From positions 26,491,741 through 26,555,740 of the forward strand of contig CM019216.1 of NCBI GenBank assembly GCA_009741485.1: DNA of 64,000 nt. Reading direction: 5' to 3'. The notes under the pieces were generated by a model. The model saw nothing but the letters and a program-made list of their open reading frames with translations, made no database searches and was not told the DNA's origin. A program made the translations under genes and the position numbers. This document shows positions 39,243 to 49,000 of this stretch, piece after piece (the stretch's first letter is position 1; each line of letters opens with the position of its first letter). Source of the DNA: Malurus cyaneus samueli. Lineage: Eukaryota > Chordata > Aves > Passeriformes > Maluridae.

Positions 39243-39256
39243 AAAGAAAAAAGAAG
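39200..39256. repeat. A-rich tract bordering the CpG island
   Basis: A run of about 45 bases, nearly all A and interrupted by single Gs, at the upstream shore of the promoter island. It could exclude nucleosomes or be the tail of a decayed retrotransposed sequence; no recognisable element body is attached. Confidence 0.8.
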
Positions 39257-39284
39257 AGGGGCGCTTTGCTGGTGGCAAAGATTT

Positions 39285-40250
39285 TTCCATGAACCTCCCC
39301 CGACTGAGCCCACCCGCCGCTGACGGTGCCGCTTCAGCCGCTGCCGCCTCGCAAAGTCCGCTCGCAGCCGGGGCAGCTTCAGCCGCTCCCGCAGCGGCAC
39401 CCGCGCCGGGCGAGCCCCGCCGGATCCCCATCCTTCCCGTGCCAGGAGGGCGGCCGGCGGCAGCCTTGGGGATGGATGCGGCCGCGATCGGGCACAGCCT
39501 TATCTCCGGCGGGAGCAAACACGGCGTTAATTGCAGCCGCGCTGAGAAAATTGCTATTGTTTCTAGTGAGAGGCGGGCGGCAGTTTGAGAGGGTTTATCC
39601 CAGGAGCCCTGTATCAGTTCATCTGCATCGCGGGGCCGAGCCGACAGCTCCCGGGGCTGCGGCGCGGGGGAGGCAGCGCTTTAGAAGAGAAAACAAGAGG
39701 AAGGAGATCAAGTGCGAGCTTCCCGCCCCGGCGTCCCTGTTTCCCTCGCTCCCCGCCCGCGGGGTTTTTGTGACGCCGGGGCGCAGCGCTGGGATCGGCG
39801 GCCGGGAAAAGCGGCGGCGCAGCGAGCGGTGTTTGTGGGACGCGCGGGCGCCGAGCCGCCGTGCCGCGCGCAACGCTCCGCGGGCCGTGCCGGGGGCGCG
39901 CACGGGCGCGGACACGCGCGGACAGCGGCGAGCGGGGCGCGGCGCGCGAGCAGACAGCCCCCCCCCCACACAGAGCGGGCAGGCGGGGGCGCGCACGGGC
40001 GGCGCAACATGCGCGCGCTCGCGGCCCGGTCCCACGGAGGGCGGGCGGGCTCCGGACGCGCAGACGGGCGCGCGCAGGCGCGGGCAGAGCCACACGCAGC
40101 GGCACCGACGCGCCCCCTCCCGCTCCCGCCGCCGTACTCCCTGCGCGCCCGGCGTTCACACCGCTTCCCGACATCGGCAGCCAAGGACCCCCCCGCCGCT
40201 GTCCGGCCATTAGTGCCTGAGGGGGGAGGAGGAGGGAGGAAGGAGGAATA
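39285..40250 (+). promoter_or_regulatory. ADGRB3: CpG island, probable ADGRB3 promoter
   Basis: An abrupt change from AT-rich DNA to about 1 kb of very GC-rich sequence dense in CpG, with many CGCGCG and GGGCGG-like runs and no TATA box at a clear position. It sits just upstream of the inferred first exon, about 3.3-4.2 kb before the ADGRB3 start codon. This is typical of a vertebrate TATA-less promoter. Long open frames on both strands (for example 295 codons at 39,326-40,213) are Arg/Ala/Pro/Gly-rich by-products of base composition. The transcription start cannot be placed from sequence. Confidence 0.85.
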
Positions 40251-40531
40251 AGTCTATTAGTATAACAACAACAACAACAAAACCCACCAACAAATCCGCA
40301 CTAGCGCCTTAGTCCTTCTCTCAGACCGTCGACTGCCTGGCATCGCCGTGCATCGGGGCTGCTGTGCTGAGACTTTGTTTCAAGTAAAAAAAAAAAAAAA
40401 AATCAACCAAAAAACCATACCAAAAAACCCTTCGCTTGCTCAGCCACTTCCATTTTTTTTCCCTGCAGTCTCGCTGATTTGAGGTGGTTGTTTTTTTTGG
40501 TTTTCTGTTTTTCTATTTTCTTTCCCTTCAT

Positions 40532-40645
40532 ATGGTTGGATTTGGTGGATCCGGAGCCAAAGCTGCTTTTTTTCGTCGGTGGGGTGTGCGTGTGGCGTGC
40601 GGGGTTTTTTTTCTCTGCGTTTTTTATCTTCTGCTGCTTTTTTAA
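40532..40645 (+). CDS. Upstream ORF, 37 codons, in the ADGRB3 leader
   Basis: Open frame from ATG 40,532 to TAA 40,643-40,645, with G at +4. The product would be a small peptide with a Gly-rich start, a basic Arg-Arg-Trp segment and a hydrophobic Phe/Leu tail, largely a consequence of T-runs. It lies before and does not overlap the 26-codon uORF. As a protein it is probably unimportant; as a ribosome trap in the leader it could matter. Confidence 0.3.
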   Translation: MVGFGGSGAKAAFFRRWGVRVACGVFFLCVFYLLLLF

Positions 40646-40674
40646 TTCTTGGTTTTGAACCTGAGCCGGGAAAA

Positions 40675-40755
40675 ATGGGAAACGGTGCTTCCGTCAGAAG
40701 GGGAATCTCTCCATCACTGTTGTTGGGACGTGTGCCTGTGGTGCTAGTGTTTTAG
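40675..40755 (+). CDS. Upstream ORF, 26 codons, in the ADGRB3 leader
   Basis: Short open frame (ATG at 40,675, TAG at 40,753-40,755) wholly inside the inferred first exon, ending 31 bases before the donor. The start context is optimal (A at -3, G at +4), better than that of the receptor ATG. The peptide begins MGNGAS, followed by a basic and then hydrophobic part. It would most likely act in cis by lowering initiation at the receptor start. Its use depends on the leader being transcribed as inferred; no protein family is recognised. Confidence 0.45.
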   Translation: MGNGASVRRGISPSLLLGRVPVVLVF

Positions 40756-43106
40756 AGAAATAGCCTGACAGCTTTCGGAGTGGAAGGTAAGGGTGCCCGG
40801 GGCATTTCCATTTCCCATTTCCAGGGATTACGACTGGAGAGCTTTTAGCTTGGGATTCCGGGGAGGAGGCGGCGGAGGAGGGGGACAGGCTGTTGCTGAA
40901 GGATAGAGGGAGAGACAGCACATACGAAATGATCTCCGCATTTACTTCAGCGCTGCAGTTTAAAAGTTAGAGAACTCCGTCTTGCGACAGGTCTGCTTCC
41001 CTGAGAGTAATTTCCAGCGAGACCGAGAAAACCTGAGGTTTGTGCACGATTGGGGTAATTTGTATGGGGGGTGGGGGGAATTGTTAGGTTAATAGGAAGT
41101 TAAAATAAGAGAAGTCAGTGGGTCTTCTGTTGGGGGAAAAAAAAAATAAATGGAGTGATGGCGCCGTCTATGTTCGGCTAAACTACAGTGTCACCTAGAA
41201 AATCAGTTAGGGGAATATCCAAACTAAATGCCCGTTTCTTTTCAGCAGAAGAGGATTCTCTCCCTGCCCAAATGGGCAACCTTAAGCTTCTGTGGCCATT
41301 CTTTAACTCCTTCCTTCATGGAAAAGAAAGATCTTTTTAATCTGAGTGTCTTAATCCTTTCAGTGAGCAGGTTCACTCTCCATTTAGCAATGCTGCAAAC
41401 TAACTGAATGCTGCCGGCACCCTCAGTTCGTGTATGTGTGCATGTGTGCGTGTGTAATGCACGCAGGGAGAGAGGGATTAAGACAGCGTTCTGTTTCAGT
41501 AGCCTTGCATGAACAAATGCACAACTAAAATGAGGGTTATTTGATTACATTTCTTCATAGAAAATAGCCTAGCACTGCAGAGGTCTTTATTTTTCTAGTG
41601 CAGATAGATATTACATAGGATGGAAAAAGTCAGAGGCTTTTTTCCTTTTCAAACAGAAAAGCAAATAAGTTCCCTTTCTACTTTACAGATTATAAAATTA
41701 ATCCTTTTTCATGGGTGGAATTCTTAATTTAGACACTTATTGTCACATTGGCTTTCAACGCCTACACCATCCTGAATAACACTGCGCAGAACTGCATTGC
41801 CTGCAAAGTGCTTCAGCAAAGGGGAAATTGTTTCCAGAATTCCCAATAAGTTTCTCTTTTTTAAAATCTTAAATGCTGTACCAGCCCTGTTTGGAGGAGA
41901 ACCATGTTATTCATTGAGACGGATGCTCAGAAAAGAGAAAATCTGACCATGTGGATAGACCCAGCAGCAGCTCTTTTTTTTNTTTTTTTTTTTTTTTTAA
42001 ACCTCTGCTATAAAGAGGGTTAGAGTTGGCGCTGCTTTTTTTTGCCCATTTCAGGATTCAGAGTTTGCATTATAATCTAGGAGATTCGAAAATCTCTTCA
42101 AGGGAGCTTAATCCGGTGACTTGCTGTGTGTTACGCAATGGGAAACAGAAGATGCCTTGCTGTTTGGTGAGGAGATGAAAAGCTAGGCAAAGACACACAT
42201 CAAAACTCAGTAACGGTGCCTGTGTGTATGTCTGCCTCTGCTTACAGAGCAACAGTGGAACAGACTGCAATCTAGAGAGTTTTGAAATTAGGTTGGTATC
42301 ACTTCTTTCTGCTTGCATTTAAGAGCAGAAGGTGAAAAGCTACTCATTTGTAAGAGATAAGCAACTTTTCAAAGGTTAATGATGAAAATCTTCAATCTGA
42401 AATTTTTGGATATCATTATGGAGGTAAATATAACTCAGGTTTGCTAGAACAGAGTATGTGAGGGTTGGCAGGTGCAGTTAAACAGCTTTATTTGGAGATA
42501 CTAGCAGAGAAAATGTAATATGTCTTTCATTGTTCAAGTGCACGGCTGCAAAACACAGGAGCTAATCAGACAGTACAAGATATTCGTAATAAGAGGGCAA
42601 GTGCAGTCCAATAGGTGTAGAGATCCTGCTGTAGCACAGCCAGTTATATGGAGTTACTGATTGTAATGCTAATACTATGATCCATTTTATATATCCTTGG
42701 AGGCTGAAGCACATTGAAATTATTATCTTAAAAAGCTGGCATTTAGTGGTCGTGTCAGACCAGCAGTAGTTTCATCCATCTGTCTTTGTTTCTTTCTCCA
42801 ATAATGTCAAAATTTTATTAATACATTAATCTTAGCATTTTCTGCCTTTCTAGAGACCTATATATTCCAGGCGGCCTGGGTGAAGGCATGTAGGCATATG
42901 GGAGATAACGTTCCATCTGTAACAAACAGTAATTGGTGCATTTTAAAATTATGGCTGCAATAATTCAGTTATTTCTCAGATTTAATAGAAAAATAATATA
43001 TAGCGACAAATTCCACCAGCTTCCTTTTTCTATTCTGGGGAAACTCTGCATGTGCATATTCTATATGCACACACATAACTACAGGATATTACTTATTTAC
43101 TTTTTG

Positions 43107-43129
43107 AATAAATAAATAAATAAATAAAT
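43107..43129. repeat. (AAAT)n tetranucleotide repeat in the ADGRB3 leader intron
   Basis: Five to six AATA units, about 360 bp upstream of the coding-exon acceptor. Confidence 0.9.
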
Positions 43130-43294
43130 TCCTCTACTCTTGGTCTGTCAGGTAAGGCGTCTAGGTTTTTACATAAGTTGAGCAGTTCTAGTCCACGCCA
43201 TGATGACTAAATCCTAGAGAGGAGAGGACATTCCTATTAATAATCTAATAGATGTTGAGTTTTAATTTGTCTGTGGAAGACGTGTCGGTGGTGA

Positions 43295-43313
43295 TGGCCA
43301 CGTGATGGCGCTG
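43295..43313 (+). promoter_or_regulatory. CTCF-like motif with embedded CACGTG E-box upstream of the coding exon
   Basis: TGGCCACGTGATGGCGCTG agrees with the extended CTCF motif at most positions, with two core mismatches, and contains the palindrome CACGTG at 43,300-43,305. It lies about 180 bp before the coding exon in a small GC-richer patch. Motif-only evidence. Confidence 0.3.
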
Positions 43314-43488
43314 TGCACACAGCGGCAACCCCGCTCCTTGCGTTATAAAATAAAAATTACCTGCCCTTCTTTCTGAAAGGGGCTCTAACTGCAAGCTTGA
43401 AAACAGCTGGCTCGAATATTGGAAGGAGTTTGGTTTTCTATGCGTGAAGAATTCTACTTGCATTTTTATTTCATTTCATCTCCTGCAG

Positions 43489-43503
43489 GCCAAATGACAT
43501 AGG
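43489..43503 (+). other. ADGRB3: Splice acceptor and last 5' UTR bases of the ADGRB3 coding exon
   Basis: A pyrimidine-rich tract at about 43,461-43,486 ends in CAG at 43,486-43,488, giving a convincing acceptor. The exon would then start at 43,489, with 15 untranslated bases before the ATG. The start has A at -3 and A at +4, an adequate but not optimal context. A second AG at 43,501-43,502 is a weaker alternative and would leave only one base before the ATG. Confidence 0.8.
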
Positions 43504-44257
43504 ATGAAGGCTGTTCGTAATTTGCTGATTTATATATTTTCCACCTATCTACTGGTTATGTTTGGATTTAATGCTGCCCAAGACTTCTGGTGTTCCACGT
43601 TGGTGAAGGGGGTCATTTATGGATCGTATTCTGTAAGTGAAATGTTTCCTAAAAACTTCACAAACTGCACTTGGACGCTGGAAAATCCAGATCCAACCAA
43701 ATATAGTATTTACCTGAAATTTTCCAAAAAGGACTTCAGCTGCTCCAACTTTTCCCTCTTGGCTTATCAGTTTGATCATTTTTCTCATGAAAAAATAAAG
43801 GATCTTTTAAAAAATAACCATTCTATAATGCAGCTCTGCAATTCCAAGAATGCTTTTGTATTTCTGCAGTATGATAAGAATTTTATTCAGATACGACGTG
43901 TCTATCCTATCAACTTACCAGGATTACACAAAAAAGAAGAAGACCAAAAATCCTTCTTTGAATTTTTGGTGTTGAACAAGGTGAGCCCAAGCCAGTTTGG
44001 GTGCCATGTGTTATGCACTTGGTTGGAGAGCTGCTTGAAATCCGAGAACGGGAGAACCGAGTCCTGTGGGATCATGTATACAAAATGCACCTGCCCTCAG
44101 CATTTGGGAGAATGGGGAATAGACGACCAGTCCCTGGTGTTGCTCAATAACGTGGTGCTGCCCCTCAACGAGCAGACGGAAGGCTGCCTGACCCAGGAGC
44201 TGCAAACCACCCAGGTCTGCAATCTCACCAGAGAAGCCAAGCGGCCGCCAAAAGAAG
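43504..44257 (+). CDS. ADGRB3: ADGRB3 (BAI3), first coding exon: signal peptide and CUB domain
   Basis: N-terminal 251 codons, plus one base of the next codon, of adhesion G protein-coupled receptor B3. This neuronal synaptic receptor binds secreted C1q-like proteins through its extracellular region. I recognised it from the near-identity of the translation to vertebrate ADGRB3. Residues 1 to about 24 are a hydrophobic signal peptide ([16 protein letters not shown]). Residues about 30-159 form the CUB domain, with Cys30, Cys55, Cys80 and Cys112. A Cys-rich stretch follows (Cys167, 171, 177, 188, 195, 197, 228, 239). N-glycosylation sequons lie at Asn51, 54, 82, 105 and 240. The start is fixed by an in-frame TGA at 43,495-43,497, nine bases upstream, and by the signal peptide. 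The frame stays open 39 codons into the intron, but the match to the family stops at residue 251, just at a GT donor. Thrombospondin repeats, the GAIN domain and the seven-helix part must lie beyond the window. No damage is seen. Confidence 0.97.
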
Positions 44258-44263
44258 GTAGGT
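44258..44263 (+). other. ADGRB3: Splice donor ending the first ADGRB3 coding exon
   Basis: The exon ends AAAGAAG and the intron begins GTAGGT. The donor falls after the first base of codon 252 (phase 1), exactly where similarity to the receptor ends. The downstream intron runs to the window edge, so it is at least 19.7 kb long. Confidence 0.9.
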
Positions 44264-45459
44264 GCTTGGTGGAGGGGGGGCTGAGTGCCATGCCAGTGTG
44301 TAAGTCCTGCTGCCGGCTCTCTTTAATGCTCCCGTTCGTTTCAGTTGCTCTCCACTCTGGCTCTCCTCTAAGATGAGGCGAAAGGGCTGGAGAAGATGCA
44401 CATTCCCTCGAGGCAGGGAAGGCTGCGTTTTCATTTCTAAACTGGCCTAAGCTACAGCATATAGTTCTGCTGAGCACTGTTGAAACTCCTCACAAGCAGG
44501 ATCCATCTGTTTTAAGGCCCCGCTTGCTGTAATGCCCACAGGTGGTGAGCCAGGAATCACTGTCCCCCTCACCACTCAACTGCAAAACCTTGGCCTTCTT
44601 GATACGATCCCTCGACTTTGCAAGGAAAACATTTCCAAAGGCATGCAGGCAACCTGACCAAAAGCCCATGTTCAGGACACCTGGTCCCAGCGGGGCCAGA
44701 CCTCAGCAACCTACACACAAACCAAGAGTAAACGCAGTTCCTTAGGGTGCAGCCTGTGCCTGAGCTGCCTGGAGAGGCGGGACATGCTGGTTTAACCTCC
44801 TGCGAGCTCTGTGAGGGGCCAGGGGCTGCTGCTGCACCCGTTCTCCAGGCAGTGTCGGTTCCCGGAGATGAAGGCTCAGAATCTCATTGCAGTATTAGCG
44901 AGGAGGGGGTTGATGTGTCATTCCCAGCAGCTGCTCCAGTCCCAGCAGCTGCTGCGTGTCCCTGCTGGAAAAAGGGGAGGGGGGTGTTGAGGAGGGCTGG
45001 GAAGACAGGGGTCCGGTAGTTAGCATGGCAGCCTTCCACATAGTCTCTGTGCGACCTACCCCCTGTTTTAGTCTGATTTTGGGGAGGCAGGAGTTGGGGG
45101 GGGCAGTTTGGGGAGGGCATTGAGGGGTTGTGAGGCAGGGAAAGCGTGGGTTGAACTTAGATGGGGGCTCTGGATGCAGGCTGTTGGGGAAGGGGTCCTT
45201 CAGAGCTGCCATGCGGGAATGGGGGAGGGGGAGGAGAAATCATCGAGCCTGGGGTGTTGCATTTTAATGCAGGAAATGTTCCCTCTCTCCTTGTTTTTTG
45301 CATAGCCACAAAGCTCTCAGTCTGTGGCGAGGCAGTGCCAAGCTCCCAGCCCCCCTAATAGAAGTTGCTTTGTGGAGGAATGTAACATTGACACGTTGTT
45401 AGGAGAGGATTTTCTTTAAGGGCAGCCAAACCCCAGTGCTGTGGGAGAAGAAAAGCTGA
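44258..45459 (+). other. ADGRB3 intron, moderately GC-rich 5' part
   Basis: Intron sequence between the coding exon and the second CpG island. The coding-exon frame stays open to TGA at 44,374-44,376 and would add 39 codons if the intron were retained. The remainder has G-rich stretches (45,090-45,240) but no repeat, exon or RNA gene that I recognise. Confidence 0.7.
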
Positions 45460-46070
45460 ACTTGCTCCAGCTGCCGCGGTGCCAGCGGCCAAGGGCAGGG
45501 CCGGGGGAGGGGAAGGCTGGCGAGTGGGACACTCGGAGCGTCCTGCGGCTCCGCGCCTCTGCCGCCACCCAGCAGCCCGGGATCACAGGGGGTCTAAGGG
45601 ACGGGGGAGGCTCGGCTGCCGTAAAAATCTCCTAGAGGAGCTCGTTCAGTGGCAGGAATGGTATTTAACATCGCTTAGAGCTAATTAGCGCCCAGGGAGG
45701 AGGCGGCAGCCCCGGCCCGGGCGCAGGGCTCGCACCGCCCGTCCGCGGCCGCAGCGCTGGGTGGGAGGGGGCGCAAGCGACGCCTCAGCCCCCGCCGTGT
45801 GAGTCACGGGAATCGGGGAAAACACGGCCCCGCGGAGCGGGAGGCGCGCAGGAAGCGCAGCCGCGGAGCCCAGCGCGGGTCCAGCGGGATCCTGCGGGGA
45901 GCGGAGCGGGCGGCGCATCCCCCGGGTCCGGCACCGCGGGCGGCGCTGCTCAGGGCGCACAGGAGCGCCCATCCCTCGACCCCGCCTCGGATCGCCGTGC
46001 TAAGGCTCCCTCCTGGGGCTGGGGACCGGGGAGCGAGAGCTCAGGGGCTCTGCGGGCCGCCGGGGGCCCT
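45460..46070. promoter_or_regulatory. Second CpG island, intronic
   Basis: About 600 bp of CpG-dense, GC-rich DNA inside the ADGRB3 intron, 1.2 kb after the coding exon. It contains GC-box-like runs and an AP-1 consensus TGAGTCA at 45,800-45,806. Such an island may be an alternative or antisense promoter or an enhancer. I see no convincing exon attached. Open frames of 60-98 codons here are compositional. Confidence 0.65.
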
Positions 46071-49000
46071 CACGTCTTTCCCTAAAATACACTGAATTCC
46101 AAGGGGATGCGTGTATCCCAGTTAAAGAAATGTACTAGGTTGAAAGCTTAGGGCGAACATTTCTTTGTTTCTTTCTTCCCTTAAATTTTGAAGCACGTTT
46201 CCAGCATATTTTGCATCCAATTTCACCCCCCCTACTTATGGGTTTTCCATATGAGCTTGAGAAATGGCATCGTTAGAGAGGGTGGAAATTTCATTTGGTA
46301 GGTGGAAGGTTTGATTTGCTTGGTTTTCACTCTGTTTAGTGGTTTGGGTTTTTCTTTGTGTTGCTGAGAATTGTTACAGTATTAGAATTATTTGAATGTT
46401 TTATTTAATTAATACACTTGAAAACTGTTCATCAGATTTTTACTCAGAGTTACAATCAGTTTGCAAATTAAGCTTCACAGTACTTCCCAGTTAGCAGTAA
46501 GCTTTTTGTCTTCAACTCAGTGTTTAAAGCATTTTTTGCCTTTCCTCAGAAGGCTAAAAATCTTCAGGTGAGACAGGTGTGTTGAATCTTTGTTTTCAGT
46601 AGATAACACTTGTATTCATTAAGCACATCAGTCAGGTGTATCTGTGTGTAAAAAGCTGGTTTGTGGTTCAGATTGAGGCCTTACTGAGGGATCAAAATGT
46701 AGAATATTCTTCCTACAAACATGATGCAATTCATCACTTCTATCAGCAAACGTTAAGGCAGGAAATACAAGCTTTGTTTTCACAGACAACCTAGTTCAAG
46801 TTAGATTGCCACAGGTAGTATAAATAAGGTAGACAGATAACTAAGAAATGGTTGTTAGGGTCCATAGTGGCAACTGAAAGTATAGTTTTGCTAATGTAGG
46901 TTGAGTTTTAAGAGGAATGCAGTATACTATTGAGAGAGTGATCTGTATTTGGTAAGACTGTGTTTTATGAATTTGTGTATTTGAGGTTTTGTACTGACAT
47001 TGCCTAGAAATGACTTTTGGAAGGGAACTGCAAAGACCTGACAGCTTTCCACAGTATTATGCAAACCTTCGCCATCCTTCAGATTTGCTTTCATCAAGCT
47101 TGACTGTATGAAGTGCAAAATCTTTTCTCAAAACTATTTCTAGTCATATTTTAGAACCCTTATGTAAATAGAGAGCATTTAGATTAAAGCCAACTGTTTC
47201 TATTTTGAGCCTCTGAAGATTTTTACAATTTTGAATATGATAAATGGCTTAGGAAAATGGATGAAAGTCGGTTTTTTTCCTTTTTAAGAAGTGTTGCATT
47301 TTACAAAAGATGTGACAAGTATGCAATGGATGATTGTGTTTCTAAATGTGCTGAAGTGTTGAACAATGAAAGGAACTAGGTCAAAAAAAAGAAGCTGTAA
47401 CTATTGCTTTTTAATAAAATGGTTTGGAAGTATGTGGTTTCTGCAGGCAGATCATCTTTGCCGTCATTAGTTAAAGCAATATTGAAAATCACTACAGTTT
47501 CACTTAGACCCAGTTTCCTTATATCTAGATCCTTTTCTGTAGATTTAAATTTGAATTGCTTAGCCCGGATCAAAGCACTGGCAAACAGATCTCAGTTAAT
47601 ACTCTGGCAGGGTCCTGAATTTAAGGGCTGTGGGGAGGTTGTCCTCTTGATCTTCAGTGCTGTGACTGAAGTGTGTCATGAAGTTTCTGTCAATATGGTA
47701 GGGTTCAGTTCCAAATCTAGTAGACATGTAAAGACTTCGTGTGTAGTCAATCCAAAAAAGGAATCCAATTTTTTTTTTTTTTTTTTTTTTTTGCTTATTG
47801 TGCCATTGCAAAACCATAATATTATTGTGGGGTTTTATAATAGTTACTTTGACACTACAGAGAGTTTCCTCTTGTGTTTTACTGACAAATCTGACAGGAA
47901 CCCTCCTAAAATAATGAAAATAATTCTTTATCCTGTTACATTCAAAAGGAGAAGAGAAGGGATGTTCACATTAATTAAATCTCAACATTTGGAGTTTCAG
48001 CCTTAATCTTTTATCTCTTGTTCAGATAGTCTAAAATAATTTTAGTATGGATGTTTTATTATGCTAGAAATGTAACATTGCTCTTTGTCAGAAGTTACAG
48101 AAGCTCACTGTATACCAGCATCTCAGTATTCGGCAACTGATGGTGGGTTTTTTTTTTCTGTTTTCCAATCTGAAAACACCAGAGATACCTTAACAGAGGA
48201 TTTACTATAATAGATATGCCTTTAAAATAATAATAACTTATGCCACACAGTTGGGTAGTAGTAAGATGCAGAATGCAGACAATTTTGTTGTGTTTTCGTT
48301 ATATATGTGCATTTGGTCATGTGCCATTCCATGAATGCTCACTTCCTGTTGCCCACATTTGAGATGAATTCATAATATTTGTCACATACCCAGAGGTCAC
48401 AAGTTCAGTGAGTAGGCTGGACATCCCTGGTCAGAAATTCATAGTCAGTAGTACCATGTCATATCCTGGCTCCATCAGAGGATTTAAACTGTTAAATCAG
48501 TGGAGGATTTTCCAGTAAGATGAAAAGTTACAAAATGGAGTCTAGAAACCATACACTTTTGCAGGAATATTTAATATTTAGTGTGCAACAGCTATTTGGG
48601 ACTAAAGCAAAATTTATAAAATCAGAAATAAGTAAAACAATTGTTCAAAATATTGAATGAGTATTCATTCCAGCAACATACTTGGAAGAGCCTTAATTTT
48701 TATATCCTGCTGCTTGCAGTGGCCCTTTTATTTGTGAGTTCAAGGGGACAAAGGGGGATGAGCAGTTAGGGAAAAACCCACTTAAGTTTTGTGTAAAGAG
48801 TATTTTCCATTATGTTTTACAAAATAATGTTTAAAAACTTTAAACTGGTAAAATAACCTGTTACTACGCACGTTATGAGCAGTTTTAAGCAGTTTAGTTA
48901 ATCACACTGTAACAAGAAGTTTGATCTCAGTGAAAATCTAGACTGTAAAGAGAAATAATTTCACTTCAAATTTTTTTTTTTAACATAAATATTGTTTCTG

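Larger units (their letters stand above)
40250..40786 (+). other. ADGRB3: Probable non-coding first exon (5' UTR) of ADGRB3; 5' end uncertain
   Basis: Transcribed leader inferred between the CpG island and a strong donor. The exon would end GGAAG at 40,786 and the intron begin GTAAGGG at 40,787. The sequence is moderately GC-rich with long A- and T-runs (40,386-40,402; 40,488-40,497; 40,608-40,626). It contains two short upstream ORFs. If spliced directly to 43,489, the intron is 2,702 bp; an extra small non-coding exon in between cannot be excluded. The 5' boundary is arbitrary because no start-site signal is visible. Confidence 0.6.
40787..43488 (+). other. ADGRB3: Leader intron of ADGRB3 (inferred)
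   Basis: Between the inferred exon 1 donor and the coding-exon acceptor. It begins GTAAGGG and ends TCCTGCAG. Contains a T-run with an N at 41,982, the AAAT repeat and the CTCF-like site. A further small non-coding exon cannot be ruled out; a possible donor GGTGAGG at 42,166 lacks a good acceptor. Confidence 0.55.

Noticed and set aside
39326..40213. 295-codon open frame and several 100-200 codon frames on both strands of the promoter region
   Set aside because: All are Arg/Ala/Pro/Gly-rich, overlap each other on both strands, and come from CpG-island composition with few stop codons. No domain is recognised.
42080..42165. Possible extra non-coding exon in the leader intron
   Set aside because: The donor GGTGAGG is plausible, but the preceding CTAG lacks a pyrimidine tract. 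Left as unproven.
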